DNA from: an uncultured Pseudanabaenaceae cyanobacterium
Lineage (GTDB): Bacteria > Cyanobacteriota > Cyanobacteriia > Pseudanabaenales > Pseudanabaenaceae
Reading direction: 5' to 3'
NCBI GenBank assembly: GCA_937927915.1
Contig: CALGKB010000001.1
Coordinates: 62,001-126,000, forward strand
Length of the DNA: 64,000 nucleotides
In this document: piece after piece, positions 44,913-55,459 of the stretch
Layout: the number at the start of each line of letters is the position of its first letter
Position numbering within the stretch: position 1 is the stretch's first letter
The notes under the pieces: model-generated
What the model saw: the letters and a program-made list of their open reading frames with translations, nothing else
What the model was told of the DNA's origin: nothing
Databases searched by the model: none
Made by a program: the position numbers and the translations under genes

Positions 44913-45704
44913 ATGAACACGGGGGAACAACTGACGATCGAGCAAGCAATTGCCAATCTAGCGGGGGATGACCTGGGTTTGCGTCTCTACAGTGCCTGGT
45001 GGTTGGGACGGTTTCGGGTCAGGGAGGAGAGAGCAATACAGGCTTTGGTGCAAGCTCTGCAAGATGAGGACGATCGCACTCCCAACGGTGGCTATCCCCT
45101 GCGCAGGAATGCGGCGCGGGCCTTGGGGAAGGTGGGGGATGGGCGGGTTGTGCCCCATTTGATGGAATGTCTGTACTGTGAGGATTTTTATGTGCGGGAG
45201 GCGGCTGCCCAAGCCTTGGAAATGCTAAAAGACCCTGCCTGTGTACCCTCTCTTTTACAGCTGTTAGCAGAGCCAGAATCGGTACCCCACCCGGCGCCGG
45301 AATTGCCCTACCTTGCCCAACCTTTTGATGCGATTATCGAGGCTTTGGGGACTTTGGGAGCGAAGGAGGCAGTGGGGTTAATCTCCTCCTACTTGGAACA
45401 TGAGGTGCCCCGTATTCGTTTTGCCGCTGCCCGTGCTCTCTATCAACTCACTACCGATCGGGAACGCTATGGGGAAATTTTAATTGCTGGTCTGCGTAGC
45501 CCGGATTTGCAACTGCGGCGGGCGGTATTGGCGGATATTGGTGCCATTGGTTATTTGGGGGCGGCACAACCTGTGGCAGATACTTTGGCGGAAAACAGTC
45601 TTAAGTTGCTGGCACTCAAGGGCATTCTGGAGCAAAATCTTCCCCCTGATTATTTGACGGCGGACACGATCGGGGTGATGAATCTAATGGACTCTCTACT
45701 GTAG
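44913..45704 (+). CDS. cpcE: Phycocyanin alpha-subunit phycocyanobilin lyase, CpcE subunit
   Basis: 263 residues of HEAT/armadillo-like repeats. LTIEQAIANLAGDDLGLRLY, AWWLGRFRVRE, GGYPLRRNAARALGKVGDGR, DFYVREAAAQALEML and AENSLKLLALKGILE match CpcE. With CpcF it attaches phycocyanobilin to Cys 84 of phycocyanin alpha. ATG at 44913 has GGAAGG 6 bases upstream; a TTG at 44898 is in frame but less likely. Unlike the usual cpcBA-cpcEF cluster, no phycocyanin gene or cpcF is near. The 3' end overlaps the opposing gene by 89 bases. Confidence 0.92.
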   Translation: MNTGEQLTIEQAIANLAGDDLGLRLYSAWWLGRFRVREERAIQALVQALQDEDDRTPNGGYPLRRNAARALGKVGDGRVVPHLMECLYCEDFYVREAAAQALEMLKDPACVPSLLQLLAEPESVPHPAPELPYLAQPFDAIIEALGTLGAKEAVGLISSYLEHEVPRIRFAAARALYQLTTDRERYGEILIAGLRSPDLQLRRAVLADIGAIGYLGAAQPVADTLAENSLKLLALKGILEQNLPPDYLTADTIGVMNLMDSLL

Positions 45705-46188
45705 GTGGTTGCTTTCCCTGCAGGAGGGGGAAATTCTGTAACCTGTCCCGCTGCCAGAGTAAGGTCATGCTGCCCAGGGAGAGAACGATCGTGATAATGA
45801 GGGAACCGGTGAGGAGGCGGACTTGTTGTTTGAGTTTGTGAACTTCTTCTTGGTTAGGTAGCTCGACCGTGGCAGTTGCAGGGGGAGGAAATTCTACTAG
45901 GCTATATAGCCAGTCAGTGATCAGTTTGGGGCATTTGGGTTGCAGGTACAGCTTCAAGCCCAGATACTGCGCCAGCCCCCTGGGATATTTCGCCAGGTAT
46001 TTGAGGAGGGGGTTGAAGGGGGGAGGGACATGACGGTTCACCCAGTTGATCACAGCAATATCATAGAGGCAGCCAATCACCCGCTTGCCTGTAGCCCCCT
46101 CTCGTTGGAAGAGTTCTTCCAAAACTATGAGAATTTCTGCCAGCCGCTCCTGTTCTAGCTGCTGCTCCTGCGGTGTTTTGATTTTCAC
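45616..46188 (-). CDS. Conserved membrane-anchored protein, function unknown
   Basis: 190 residues from GTG at 46188 (VKIKTPQEQQ). The conserved-looking core (GKRVIGCLYDIAVINWVNRHVPPP, then LITDWLYSLV) precedes a single C-terminal transmembrane helix (about residues 140-160) and a Pro/Ser-rich tail. I do not recognise a named family. A longer reading frame to 46365 exists but its N-terminal part overlaps panB and looks unlike protein. The last 89 bases overlap cpcE. Confidence 0.6.
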   Translation of the reverse strand: MKIKTPQEQQLEQERLAEILIVLEELFQREGATGKRVIGCLYDIAVINWVNRHVPPPFNPLLKYLAKYPRGLAQYLGLKLYLQPKCPKLITDWLYSLVEFPPPATATVELPNQEEVHKLKQQVRLLTGSLIITIVLSLGSMTLLWQRDRLQNFPLLQGKQPPTVESPLDSSPRSCPPSNNQGEDFAPECP

Positions 46189-46246
46189 GTTTGTTCTCAG
46201 CCCGTTATTTGTCAACCTACAATAGGAATTGGCTTTTTTCAAGGTT

Positions 46247-47035
46247 ATGCCCCTTTCCATCCCTAGTCTGTCTGCCCGTAAACAACAGAAACAACCGATC
46301 GTTGCCCTCACTGCCTGGGAATATGCCATAGCCCAGATTATCGATCGGGCGGGGGTGGATGTCATTTTGGTGGGGGATTCCCTGGGGATGGTTGCCCTAG
46401 GCTACAGAAATACGCTGCCTGTGACCCTAGAGGAAATCATTCACCATGCTAAGGCGGTGGGACGGGGGGTAGAGCAGGCGCTACTAGTGGTGGATTTGCC
46501 CTTTATGAGTTACCAGGTCAGTCCGCAACAGGCACTGCGATCGGCGGGGCGCATTTTGAAGGAGACCCCTGCCCAGGGGGTAAAACTAGAAGGTGGTTCC
46601 CCCGCCATGGTGGCAACGGTGGCAAAGTTGGTGCAAGCGGGAATTCCGGTCATGGGTCATGTGGGCTTAACACCACAGTCGGTATATCTCATGGGGTATC
46701 GGCAACAGGGCAAGGCACCGGAGATGGCGGAGAAAATTTACCAAGAAGCCCTAGCTCTAGCGGCAGCGGGGGTGTTTGCTCTCATCCTGGAACATATCCC
46801 CAGTGACTTGGCACAGAAAATTACAGAGAGGGTGACGGTGCCTACGATCGGGATTGGGGCTGGTCCCTACTGCGATGGACAGATTTTGGTTACCCATGAT
46901 TTACTAGGCTTGTCAGAAACTCAACCGCCCTTTGCCCCTAAGTACATTGATCTGCGCCAGTTAATTACAACAGCAGTGACCCAGTTTAGCCAGGATGTCA
47001 AAACTCATAAATTCCCAGGGATGCCCCAGAGTTGA
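46247..47035 (+). CDS. panB: 3-methyl-2-oxobutanoate hydroxymethyltransferase
   Basis: 262 residues from ATG at 46247. [61 protein letters not shown] and [14 protein letters not shown] are the PanB signature. It makes ketopantoate with 5,10-methylene-THF in pantothenate/CoA synthesis. A TTG at 46229 is in frame; ATG is preferred. The 3' end overlaps the WD40 gene by 31 bases. Confidence 0.95.
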   Translation: MPLSIPSLSARKQQKQPIVALTAWEYAIAQIIDRAGVDVILVGDSLGMVALGYRNTLPVTLEEIIHHAKAVGRGVEQALLVVDLPFMSYQVSPQQALRSAGRILKETPAQGVKLEGGSPAMVATVAKLVQAGIPVMGHVGLTPQSVYLMGYRQQGKAPEMAEKIYQEALALAAAGVFALILEHIPSDLAQKITERVTVPTIGIGAGPYCDGQILVTHDLLGLSETQPPFAPKYIDLRQLITTAVTQFSQDVKTHKFPGMPQS

Positions 47036-48159
47036 AGGGTGTAGTCGTCGCCGCCACTGACTAACAACATCTGTGCGGGTACAAAGGCAAGGGTATTGAT
47101 GACGTTGAGGTGCCCCCGCAGGGTGTGGATGTCCTGGTAGGTGGTCAAGTCCCAAATTTTAATCTCGCGAAAGCTGGCGCTGATCAAATACCGATCGTCG
47201 GGGGTGATGACCAGTGCCCGTACTTCCCCCTTGTGCCCCTCTAGTTCCCGCCAGTATTTGCCCTCCACGATGTCCCAAATTCTAATCGTGCGATCGCGGC
47301 TGCCGCTGAACAAAAATCTGCCGCAGTGACTGACCGCAAATGCCCACACCCTGGCGCTATGCCCCACCAACTCCCACCTGAGCCTACCTGTTTCTCTATC
47401 CCAGACGCGAATCATGGTGTTCCAACTGCAACTGACGATCGTTTTGCCATCGGGACTGAGGGCAACCGCATTCACTAGATTGGTGTGAGCCTTGATGGTG
47501 CGGATTTCTGTCCCCGTCCGTACCCGCCACAGTTTGATAGTGGAGTCCTGACTGCCCGTGACGATCGTTTCGCCATCGGGACTGATTGCCACAGAGTTGA
47601 CATAGCCGCAGTGCCCCGTCAGCGTTTGTCTCACTTCCCCCGTCGGTAGGTGCCAAATTTTAATCGTCCGATCGCGGCTGCCACTGACCAGAGTTTCTTG
47701 ATCGGGGCTGAGGGCAATACCTGTCACCAGGTCGCTATGCTCTTTGAGTTTTTGTACCATCTGGTGGGTTGCCCTGTCCCACAGGCGGATAGTGCGATCG
47801 TAGCCACAGCTGATGATATAACTACCCTCGCGATTACACAACACACCACTGACTGCCTTGGTGTGCCCCCGCAGTGTCCCCAGGTGGTCCATGAGCCAGT
47901 AACTATCTCTCTGTTCCCCCGTCCACAGTAATTGCAATGCCCGCCGCCGCACTAGGGGAGAACTATCCGTCGTTGCCGCCTGCACCAGGGCTAACCCCTC
48001 TGCCCCAAACTGTAAAGCCTGCGTCAAAATCTCCGCCCGCTCCTGAGGTGTACCGACTTGCCAACGCTGCTTGATTCCCAGCCACCCCCCCAGAACAGCT
48101 GTACCACTGTCTGCCTGTCCTCCCCCTAGTACCACATCAAACGATCGGGGTGTAGCCAT
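47005..48159 (-). CDS. WD40 repeat protein with cyanobacterial N-terminal domain
   Basis: 384 residues. The N-terminus DVVLGGGQ...[13 protein letters not shown] and [18 protein letters not shown] is a leader found in several cyanobacterial WD40 proteins. Seven WD40 repeats (starting about residue 97) follow, each beginning GH or EH and ending LW/IW, enough for one propeller. Cytosolic, probably a protein-interaction scaffold. It does not share the SpoIIE domain of the 14-repeat protein at 6146-9316. Confidence 0.85.
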   Translation of the reverse strand: MATPRSFDVVLGGGQADSGTAVLGGWLGIKQRWQVGTPQERAEILTQALQFGAEGLALVQAATTDSSPLVRRRALQLLWTGEQRDSYWLMDHLGTLRGHTKAVSGVLCNREGSYIISCGYDRTIRLWDRATHQMVQKLKEHSDLVTGIALSPDQETLVSGSRDRTIKIWHLPTGEVRQTLTGHCGYVNSVAISPDGETIVTGSQDSTIKLWRVRTGTEIRTIKAHTNLVNAVALSPDGKTIVSCSWNTMIRVWDRETGRLRWELVGHSARVWAFAVSHCGRFLFSGSRDRTIRIWDIVEGKYWRELEGHKGEVRALVITPDDRYLISASFREIKIWDLTTYQDIHTLRGHLNVINTLAFVPAQMLLVSGGDDYTLQLWGIPGNL

Positions 48160-48182
48160 CTCCCACTTCAGAAAACTTTACT

Positions 48183-49691
48183 TTAGTATACCCCTGCAAC
48201 CCGATCGCGTCCTGCCCCGAAACTCCAACCCTCCCATTGACGGCGGGCGCGGAAGTCCTGCCCAGGCGGGAAATTCTGCCAGATTTCGTACAACCCCAAC
48301 CCCAGGTAGTGCTTAAACCAATCCAAGACCGTTCCCATACCCACTTGGGCTACAACCTGGGCAATCAAAAGGGGGTCCGCCAGAAGCATCCGCACCATTG
48401 TTTGGGTAAGGGCAGGGAACTGCACCACATCCTGCAGAAAAGTGCGCATCACGGCGGGGGGCAGCTGCGACATCTCTCGAAAAACCAAATCTAAAATCCG
48501 ATTCACACTATGGGGAGCAACCTCTCTACCCATCTCTACTCGCATCACCCTTTGGAAGAGCCAAGTGACGGCAATATTGGGTTGGTAGGGCTGCACGTAG
48601 CACAAGTCGGCGCGCGCGAGGTAATTTCCCTCCAGGGCTTCCGTTAAAGCCTGTACCAGACGGGGGAGGTGGCGCACCATTGCCCCAAAACCACTGAAAC
48701 TGAGGGGAGATTGATAGCCCCCACTATCTCCCAGGGACAAAATGCGGTCCCAGGCGGGCAGGAGAGGATTAGTGCGATAGGCAGGGAAAAATCCCCCCAA
48801 CACCCGGTGGAATTTAATCTCAGCGGGGTCCGTATCCTGGTATTGGGGCAACAGACGGCAGTAGGCAGCCCATAGCTCCTGTATCCCCCCCCGATCGGGA
48901 TGGAGGTCGCCATAGGTAAACAGGTAGGTAGTCCGTCCATCCAAGGCAGGGAAAGCCTCCCAAAAATATTGATAATGATTCTCGATCGCTGTAAAGGTAT
49001 AAATCAAATCCCCCCAACTACAGGGCTTGATCCCCGTAGCGCAACCCCCCACCACCAGACAAATACCGTCGGGACGATCGTGACCATAGAGTTGATAGCG
49101 CGTCTGGCGACTGATGGGGGAAAAATAGCCCATACAATCCAGGAGTAATCTGCCCCGATAGGTTAGCCCCGCTGTGACTGCTACGCCGTCGGGATGGACT
49201 ATTGCCCCTGTAAAGGGAGAATTTTCCCGCACTTGCCCCCCCAAATGCAGAAATTTTCCCTTGAGGTGGTCGAGCAAAATACGGGGACTGACCCCCAAAT
49301 TCAAAACATCCTTGACCCAGTACTCGCCCCCACCGTGAAACCCCACCCGCCCAGGATTATACTCTGTCACGATCGCCTCTGCCAGCGCCTCTGCTGGGAG
49401 TAGTTCCAACTCCAGGAGGTTGTCTAGTTCAGCGCGGGAGATATTCCACTCCTGTTCCCGTCCCTGGAGGGTACCCCGTTCCACAATGAGAGTCGCCCAT
49501 CCCCGCTGCTGCAGCGCCGTTCCCACCAGTAGCCCCAATGTCCCCCCGCAGATAACCACATCCACATCGGTCTGCCCCAGGGGAGTGCTAGCAGTTCTAA
49601 TCACCTGCGGTTGCGGCAGCCCCGAGCGGTAATCCCGCCAGAACTGGTCAAGGTGGGCAATTTTGCTGTCTGTTGCGGGGGGAAAGAGCAT
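48183..49691 (-). CDS. cruP: CruP-type FAD-dependent lycopene cyclase homologue
   Basis: 502 residues. DVDVVICGGTLGLLVGTAL is the FAD-binding Rossmann motif, followed by VERGTLQGREQEWNISRAEL, then GDSGGYQSPLSFSGFG near residue 330. These match the CruA/CruP family; GREQEWNISR is nearer the CruP branch. CruA is a lycopene cyclase; CruP is a paralogue with weaker or different activity. Its ATG overlaps the rpsJ stop by 1 base (TAATG), so the two are translationally linked. 23 bases separate it from the WD40 gene. Confidence 0.8.
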   Translation of the reverse strand: MLFPPATDSKIAHLDQFWRDYRSGLPQPQVIRTASTPLGQTDVDVVICGGTLGLLVGTALQQRGWATLIVERGTLQGREQEWNISRAELDNLLELELLPAEALAEAIVTEYNPGRVGFHGGGEYWVKDVLNLGVSPRILLDHLKGKFLHLGGQVRENSPFTGAIVHPDGVAVTAGLTYRGRLLLDCMGYFSPISRQTRYQLYGHDRPDGICLVVGGCATGIKPCSWGDLIYTFTAIENHYQYFWEAFPALDGRTTYLFTYGDLHPDRGGIQELWAAYCRLLPQYQDTDPAEIKFHRVLGGFFPAYRTNPLLPAWDRILSLGDSGGYQSPLSFSGFGAMVRHLPRLVQALTEALEGNYLARADLCYVQPYQPNIAVTWLFQRVMRVEMGREVAPHSVNRILDLVFREMSQLPPAVMRTFLQDVVQFPALTQTMVRMLLADPLLIAQVVAQVGMGTVLDWFKHYLGLGLYEIWQNFPPGQDFRARRQWEGWSFGAGRDRVAGVY

Positions 49692-50008
49692 TAGAGTTTT
49701 ACTTCAATATCCACCCCCGCCGCCAGGTCTAGCTTCATCAGAGCATCGATCGTTTTTGCCGAGGGCTGGTAGATGTCAATGATGCGACTATGGGTACGAG
49801 TTTCAAAATGTTCGCGGGAGTCCTTGTCCACGTGGGGGGAGCGCAACACGCAATAAATCCGCCGTCTGGTGGGCAGGGGAATGGGACCGATAGCAGTAGC
49901 ATTAGTGCGATTCGCCGTTTCCACAATCTTTTCGCAAGAGGCATCCAGGAGACGATGGTCAAAAGCCCGCAGGCGGATGCGAATTTTTTGTTGTTGCAGA
50001 GTAGCCAC
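49691..50008 (-). CDS. rpsJ: 30S ribosomal protein S10
   Basis: 105 residues from GTG at 50008, preceded by [22 protein letters not shown], then [30 protein letters not shown] and [13 protein letters not shown] are diagnostic for S10, which also acts as NusE in transcription antitermination. In most cyanobacteria it follows tufA in the str operon; here no elongation factor gene lies upstream within the window and cruP follows. A longer frame to 50284 runs through the opposing gene and is a shadow. Confidence 0.96.
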   Translation of the reverse strand: MATLQQQKIRIRLRAFDHRLLDASCEKIVETANRTNATAIGPIPLPTRRRIYCVLRSPHVDKDSREHFETRTHSRIIDIYQPSAKTIDALMKLDLAAGVDIEVKL

Positions 50009-50129
50009 AATCCTTCCTAAAATTTCAGCGTTCCCTATTTTAGCACTTTGCCAAGGGGTGGGGAGTAGCTTTGAAAAAAAGGGAATTTTGCGATAAAGTA
50101 CAACATGGGCATATTCAGGGGAAAAGCTA

Positions 50130-50729
50130 GTGACAGCGCACAAGATTCTCGTAATTGATGACAGCCGCGTTATCCGCAACATGGTTAGGGATATGTTGCC
50201 GCCAGAAAATTTCGAGGTGTTGGAGGCAAAAGATGGGGTCCAGGGGCTGGAAATGGTACAAAAGGAGAAGCCTTGGATGATCATGCTGGATTTCCTCCTG
50301 CCGAAAATGAGCGGTTACGAGGTGTATGAGCACATCCAGCAACACCCGGAACTCAGCCGCATTCCCATTATCCTCATGTCGGGGCGCAAAGAAGAGGTCA
50401 CTAACAAAATCCCCGAACCCTTTGAGGACAAGTATTTGGTGTTTATTGAGAAGCCTTTTGAACAGCGGGAACTCCTGCTTGCCATCAAAAAAGCAATGAC
50501 CCTTGCCCAACGCCGCCCCCCCGTAACTGGCATAGGCGCAACCACAGCCCCCTCCACTGCCCCTCAAGGGGTAGACCAGAACCTCATCGATCGGGTTGCC
50601 AAGCTGGAGGCAGAAATCGCCAAGTACGAGAAACTGGAAGAAAAAATCAGGACATTGGAGCAACAACTGGTCGTACAGCACAAACAGTTACAACAGTTGG
50701 TAAACTTCATCAAACAAAAGATGCAATAA
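50130..50729 (+). CDS. Response regulator with receiver domain and C-terminal coiled coil
   Basis: 199 residues from GTG at 50130 (AGGGG 8 bases upstream). The receiver domain (about 3-130) has [23 protein letters not shown] (phosphoacceptor Asp about 55), LMSGR and IEKPF. A Pro/Thr linker leads to a coiled coil (about 150-199, [21 protein letters not shown]). There is no DNA-binding or enzymatic output domain, so it probably acts by binding partners. It is 12 bases before the FAH gene and close to a histidine-kinase-like gene. Confidence 0.88.
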   Translation: MTAHKILVIDDSRVIRNMVRDMLPPENFEVLEAKDGVQGLEMVQKEKPWMIMLDFLLPKMSGYEVYEHIQQHPELSRIPIILMSGRKEEVTNKIPEPFEDKYLVFIEKPFEQRELLLAIKKAMTLAQRRPPVTGIGATTAPSTAPQGVDQNLIDRVAKLEAEIAKYEKLEEKIRTLEQQLVVQHKQLQQLVNFIKQKMQ

Positions 50730-50741
50730 AAGAAGGGAGCT

Positions 50742-51536
50742 ATGGCAGAGCGCTACGTGCGTGTGCAGGGGGAGGGGGGGGTCTACTATGGCTTATTGGA
50801 GGTCAATCTATCCGTACAGGTGCTCTCAGAGGCGCCCTGGCTAGGCGGCAAGCCAACGGGGAAAGTCCTACCACCGGAGACCTATACCCTCTTACCCCCC
50901 TGTGAACCCCAAAAGATCGTGGGGGTGGGAAAGAACTACCGTGCCCATGCCCTGGAACTGGGGACAGAGCCGCCCAAGGAACCCCTGATTTTCCTGAAAC
51001 CCACGAGCGCTCTCATTGCCTGCCAGCAGCCCATCCTCCTACCCCCCCAGTCCAATCGGGTGGAATACGAAGGGGAACTTGCCCTAGTCATGGGCAAAAC
51101 CTGCCACCACGTCAGCCCCGATCAAGCCCTTGCCTATGTTTGGGGTTATACAATTGCTAACGATGTAACCGCTCGGGACCTCCAGCGCAAGGATGGGCAG
51201 TGGACACGCGCCAAGGGATTTGATACCTTTTGCCCCCTCGGTCCTTGGATTGTGCGGGATATAAGCCCAACAGCCCTACTACAAACGATTTTGAACGACG
51301 ATTCCGTGCCTGTGCAGAGTGCCACGATCGATGAAATGTTGTTTCCCCCTGAGGTGTTGGTTTCCTTTATCAGTGGGGTGATGACCCTTTATCCTGGGGA
51401 TGTGATTTTAACAGGTACTCCGGCTGGCGTAGGCAGGATTGCCCCAGGGGATCAAGTGGCGGTGGAGATAGAGGGCATAGGGCGGTTACAAAATCCTGTG
51501 GCGGTGGCGGCGACTCTAGGGGAGAGGGAGGAGTGA
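50742..51536 (+). CDS. Fumarylacetoacetate hydrolase family protein
   Basis: 264 residues. VGVGKNYRAHA, IFLKPTSA, VEYEGELALVMGK (metal-binding Glu-x-Glu) and NDVTARDLQRKDGQW (metal Asp), then SFISGVMTLYPGDVILTGTPAGVG, are the FAH signature. Hydrolases and decarboxylases of this family act on 2-oxo acids; the substrate is not defined. GGGAG precedes the ATG. A run of 8 G (50774-50781) lies near the 5' end. Confidence 0.92.
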   Translation: MAERYVRVQGEGGVYYGLLEVNLSVQVLSEAPWLGGKPTGKVLPPETYTLLPPCEPQKIVGVGKNYRAHALELGTEPPKEPLIFLKPTSALIACQQPILLPPQSNRVEYEGELALVMGKTCHHVSPDQALAYVWGYTIANDVTARDLQRKDGQWTRAKGFDTFCPLGPWIVRDISPTALLQTILNDDSVPVQSATIDEMLFPPEVLVSFISGVMTLYPGDVILTGTPAGVGRIAPGDQVAVEIEGIGRLQNPVAVAATLGEREE

Positions 51537-52691
51537 TTGTTTTGGCAGCTACTACAGGGGGAAAGGGAAGTAAATCTCTGTCAGCCGCACCAGAGCGGTG
51601 AATTTTGGCAAAAGTGGGAGGCAGCCCTGGGGCAGGAACTCCAGGCAGGCGTTCTCCTGAGTAATCAATCCCTGTTTTTAGCTGATCATCCCCACTTAGA
51701 ACGATGGGTATTTGCTCCCGTCCGTCTCGCCGCTGCCCAACCCCAGACCTTTGAGTTTGTCCCCTTCAACGCCGAGGACGCCACAGAACGATGGGCGATG
51801 ATTTTAACAGAAAAATGGCAACTATGTCTAGTTAGTCGCGGTGACCAGGCTCTCTTTTCCTTTCACCCTCAAATAAGCAAACTAGTCCTAGATATATTGC
51901 TCACACAGCCGCAAACAGAAAAACTACAAACAAAACTGCAGTCTTTGACCTTCCAACTGCCAGAATACGGGGTGATGGCAAACATGATGGCGACCTTTCT
52001 CTCTCTCTGTCATCCTAGGGAAGTGGTCTTACCAGAATTGGCAGATATTGACATCCTGCAGAGTATGATCCACGAAGTGCGTACACCCCTGACTACTATC
52101 CGCACCCTGGTCAGCTCCCTCTTAAAACGATCGGATATTAACCCGCTTGTCCGCCAAAGGCTAGAACAAATCGAGCGGGAAACCAAGATGCAAATCGATC
52201 GGCTCAATCTCATCTTTCAAATTGTCGACCACGCCCAACCCCTCCTGCAGGAGCCATTGCAACTGGAAGAACTGGTACTAGAGGAATTACCCCAATGGCA
52301 GTGGCAGACCGATCGGCGCAATCTTACCTTGGAATATATCCCCAGTCAGACTAGCTTACCCCCTGTCCTGACCAATCGAGAACTATTGCAGCAGTTGTTG
52401 AATGGTTTGATCGATCGTTTACTACGTCTTTTACCCTCTGAGAGCAAAATCAAGGTGCAACTCCATCCCGCTGGCAGCTATCTCAAACTGGAAATTATCA
52501 CTTCCTCCCACACCAGTGGGGGACTACAACCGATCGGGCGGTGGCTAGCATGGCAACCAGAAACCGGCGTAGTGAGTTTAAGCTTGGTAGTGACAAAGGC
52601 ACTCTTTCAGGCATTGGGGGGGAAATTTACCTTGAAAACCCTACCCACAGAGGAAATCATCGTCGTCTATTTGCCCGTCTTGCCTGGCTAG
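51537..52691 (+). CDS. Degenerate sensor histidine kinase
   Basis: 384 residues from TTG at 51537, directly after the FAH stop; GGAGGAG lies just upstream. The HisKA-like box [14 protein letters not shown] carries His 179. The following HATPase region has only [17 protein letters not shown] in place of the N-box Asn motif, and no DxGxG or GxGLG. A DHp-only protein or a phosphotransfer partner is more likely than an active kinase. Its 38-base gap to valS suggests one transcript with the response regulator and FAH. Confidence 0.75.
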   Translation: MFWQLLQGEREVNLCQPHQSGEFWQKWEAALGQELQAGVLLSNQSLFLADHPHLERWVFAPVRLAAAQPQTFEFVPFNAEDATERWAMILTEKWQLCLVSRGDQALFSFHPQISKLVLDILLTQPQTEKLQTKLQSLTFQLPEYGVMANMMATFLSLCHPREVVLPELADIDILQSMIHEVRTPLTTIRTLVSSLLKRSDINPLVRQRLEQIERETKMQIDRLNLIFQIVDHAQPLLQEPLQLEELVLEELPQWQWQTDRRNLTLEYIPSQTSLPPVLTNRELLQQLLNGLIDRLLRLLPSESKIKVQLHPAGSYLKLEIITSSHTSGGLQPIGRWLAWQPETGVVSLSLVVTKALFQALGGKFTLKTLPTEEIIVVYLPVLPG

Positions 52692-52729
52692 TTGCCCATG
52701 TGGCACAATACAAGAGCCGTTTTCCTCAG

Positions 52730-55459
52730 ATGTCCATGGCTGTTCCCCTCCTAGACAAACAGTACAATCCCTTTGCCACAGAAACAAAATGGCAGCAGTT
52801 ATGGGAAGCTAAGGGCATATTCCGGGCAGCGGCCCCCTCCCAGCGGGAAACCTTTACGGTGATGATTCCCCCCCCCAACGTGACGGGGAGTTTGCACATG
52901 GGACATGCCTTCGAGGAAACTATTATCGATGCCCTGGTGCGCTGGAAACGGATGATGGGGTACAACACCCTGTGGCTACCTGGCACTGACCATGCCAGTA
53001 TCGCAGTGCAGACGCTGTTGGAAAAACAACTCAAAGCAGAAAAGATCAAGAAAGAGGACTTGGGGAGAGAGAAATTTCTGGAGCGGGCTTGGCAGTGGAA
53101 AGCGGAATCGGGGGGCACGATCGTTAAACAACTGCGGCAGTTGGGGGTATCAGTGGACTGGTCGCGGGAACGATTTACCATGGATGAGGGTTTGTCGCGG
53201 GCGGTGACGGAAGCCTTTGTACGACTCTATGAAGATGGTTTGATCTACCGCGGCGAATATCTGGTCAATTGGTGTCCCTCTTCCCAGTCAGCGGTGTCTG
53301 ATTTGGAAGTAGAAAACCAGGAAGTGAAGGGCAATCTCTGGCATTTACGCTATCCCGTTGTCGGGACGGAGGAGTATTTGGTGGTGGCAACTACCCGCCC
53401 TGAAACCATGCTGGGGGATACAGCGGTGGCTGTTCATCCTGAGGATGAAAGATACAAACACTTGATTGGCAAATCGGTCTTATTACCCTTGGTGAAGCGA
53501 GAAATTCCCATTATTGCCGATGAATACGTCGATCGTTCTTTTGGCAGTGGCTGTGTGAAGATTACGCCTGCCCATGACCACAACGACTTTGAGATTGGCA
53601 AACGCCATCATTTGCCCCTAATCAATGTATTAAACAAAGACGGCACGATTAACGAACAGGGGGGAGAATTTGCCGGGCAAGACCGTTTTGTGGCGCGCAA
53701 GAATATAGTGGAACAGCTGACGGCTTTGGGATTGCTGGAAAAGATTGAAGACTACGTGCATACGGTGCCCTACTCGGAGCGGGGGAAAGTGCCCATAGAG
53801 CCGTTTTTATCCTCACAGTGGTTTGTCAAAATCACGCCCTTGGCAGCAATAGCCCTAGATCACTTCGATCGATTACACTCTCCTCGTTTTATTCCTGAGC
53901 GGTGGGGGAAGGTCTATCGGGATTGGTTGGTGAAGTTAAAGGACTGGTGTATTTCGCGGCAGTTGTGGTGGGGACATCAGATTCCCGCTTGGTATGTAGT
54001 CAGCAAAACAAATGGTGTCATAGAAAAAGATACGCCCTTTGTAGTGGCAAGGAATGCGCAAGAGGCAGAGGAGAAAGCAAAGGCTCTCTATGGGGAGGAC
54101 ATCCAACTACAGCAAGACCCCGATGTTTTAGACACCTGGTTTTCCTCCGGCTTGTGGTGTTTTTCTACCCTGGGCTGGCCCGAAGACACGATCGATTTAC
54201 AGACGTTTTATCCTACGTCGGTGTTGGTTACAGGTTTTGACATTATTTTCTTTTGGGTAGCGCGGATGACCATGCTATCGGGGTATCTGACAGGGAAGAT
54301 GCCTTTTCACACTGTTTATATTCATGGTCTGGTAAGGGATGAAAACAACCAGAAGATGTCCAAGTCCAAAAACAACGGCATTGACCCCCTGGTGTTGATC
54401 AACAAATATGGCACGGATGCTCTGCGCTTTATGCTGATCAAGGAAGTAATTGGGGCGGGGCAAGATATTCGCATGGATTACAATCGCAAAACCCAGGAAA
54501 GCAGCAGCGTAGAAGCCGCTCGCAATTTTGCTAACAAATTATGGAATGCTGCCCGTTTTGTCTTGATGCATCTGACAGAAACTCCCACTGCTCACTATAA
54601 TCCTGCTAATCTCACAAGAGACGATCGGTGGATTCTCTCCCGTTATCATCAAACAGTCAAAGAGGTAAACGAGTTATTCAATAATTTTCTGTTTGGGGAA
54701 GCTGCCCGCGCCCTCTATGAGTTCATTTGGGGGGACTTCTGCGACTACTACATTGAATTGGTCAAACCTCGTCTGACGGGGGCAGATGGTGTTTCCAAGG
54801 AGACAGCCCGATCGGTGTTGGTACAAGTCCTAGACGGTATTTTGCATCTCCTCCATCCCTTTATGCCCCACATTACAGAGGAGATATGGCATGGTCTGTG
54901 GCAGAAAACAGAAGAAGAGTTTTTAGCCCTGCAGCCCTATCCCCAGGCGGATGTAACCATGATTGATACAGACCTAGAGGCGGAGTTCCAGGTGACTTTT
55001 GCTGTCATACGGGTTATGCGCAATTTGCGGGCAGAAGCAGAGGTGAAACCAGGACAAAAAGTCAAATTCTATTTGGTCTCTGAGCAGGCAAGAGAGAGGG
55101 AAATCTTGCAGCAAAACCAGGGGGCTATTGAACTTCTCGCCAAGGCAGAAAATCTGGAAATCCTAGCGCAGGTACCGACGGGTGTAGGACAGACAATGAC
55201 GGGGGTAGTAGAAACGGTGCAGGTGATTTTACCCCTGGCGGGGGTGGTGGATTTGGAGCAAGTGAAGGCTAAGATCGAACGATCGTTGCAAAAATTAGAA
55301 CCCTTGATTGCCAACATCACCAGTCGTCTGCAAAATGAGTCCTATTTACAGAAAGCTCCCCCAGAGAAAGTAGCCCAGGACAGAACAGAGCTGGCGGAAT
55401 ATGAATACCAGGTAAGAGTTTTAAAGGAGCGTTTACAAGCGTTGCAACAACAAAAATAA
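52730..55459 (+). CDS. valS: Valyl-tRNA synthetase
   Basis: About 909 residues from ATG at 52730 (another ATG at 52736). [15 protein letters not shown] is the HIGH motif, [18 protein letters not shown] marks the editing region and [12 protein letters not shown] the KMSKS loop. A C-terminal coiled coil (about the last 65 residues) fits ValRS. Class I synthetase that charges tRNA-Val. A frame open from 52541 overlaps the previous gene and is not used. The 3' end overlaps cbiB by 27 bases. A run of 9 C lies at 52868-52876 in PPPN. Confidence 0.97.
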   Translation: MSMAVPLLDKQYNPFATETKWQQLWEAKGIFRAAAPSQRETFTVMIPPPNVTGSLHMGHAFEETIIDALVRWKRMMGYNTLWLPGTDHASIAVQTLLEKQLKAEKIKKEDLGREKFLERAWQWKAESGGTIVKQLRQLGVSVDWSRERFTMDEGLSRAVTEAFVRLYEDGLIYRGEYLVNWCPSSQSAVSDLEVENQEVKGNLWHLRYPVVGTEEYLVVATTRPETMLGDTAVAVHPEDERYKHLIGKSVLLPLVKREIPIIADEYVDRSFGSGCVKITPAHDHNDFEIGKRHHLPLINVLNKDGTINEQGGEFAGQDRFVARKNIVEQLTALGLLEKIEDYVHTVPYSERGKVPIEPFLSSQWFVKITPLAAIALDHFDRLHSPRFIPERWGKVYRDWLVKLKDWCISRQLWWGHQIPAWYVVSKTNGVIEKDTPFVVARNAQEAEEKAKALYGEDIQLQQDPDVLDTWFSSGLWCFSTLGWPEDTIDLQTFYPTSVLVTGFDIIFFWVARMTMLSGYLTGKMPFHTVYIHGLVRDENNQKMSKSKNNGIDPLVLINKYGTDALRFMLIKEVIGAGQDIRMDYNRKTQESSSVEAARNFANKLWNAARFVLMHLTETPTAHYNPANLTRDDRWILSRYHQTVKEVNELFNNFLFGEAARALYEFIWGDFCDYYIELVKPRLTGADGVSKETARSVLVQVLDGILHLLHPFMPHITEEIWHGLWQKTEEEFLALQPYPQADVTMIDTDLEAEFQVTFAVIRVMRNLRAEAEVKPGQKVKFYLVSEQAREREILQQNQGAIELLAKAENLEILAQVPTGVGQTMTGVVETVQVILPLAGVVDLEQVKAKIERSLQKLEPLIANITSRLQNESYLQKAPPEKVAQDRTELAEYEYQVRVLKERLQALQQQK

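Noticed and set aside
50127-50681. 184-codon frame antisense to the response regulator
   Set aside because: The receiver motifs are on the plus strand; this frame has none.
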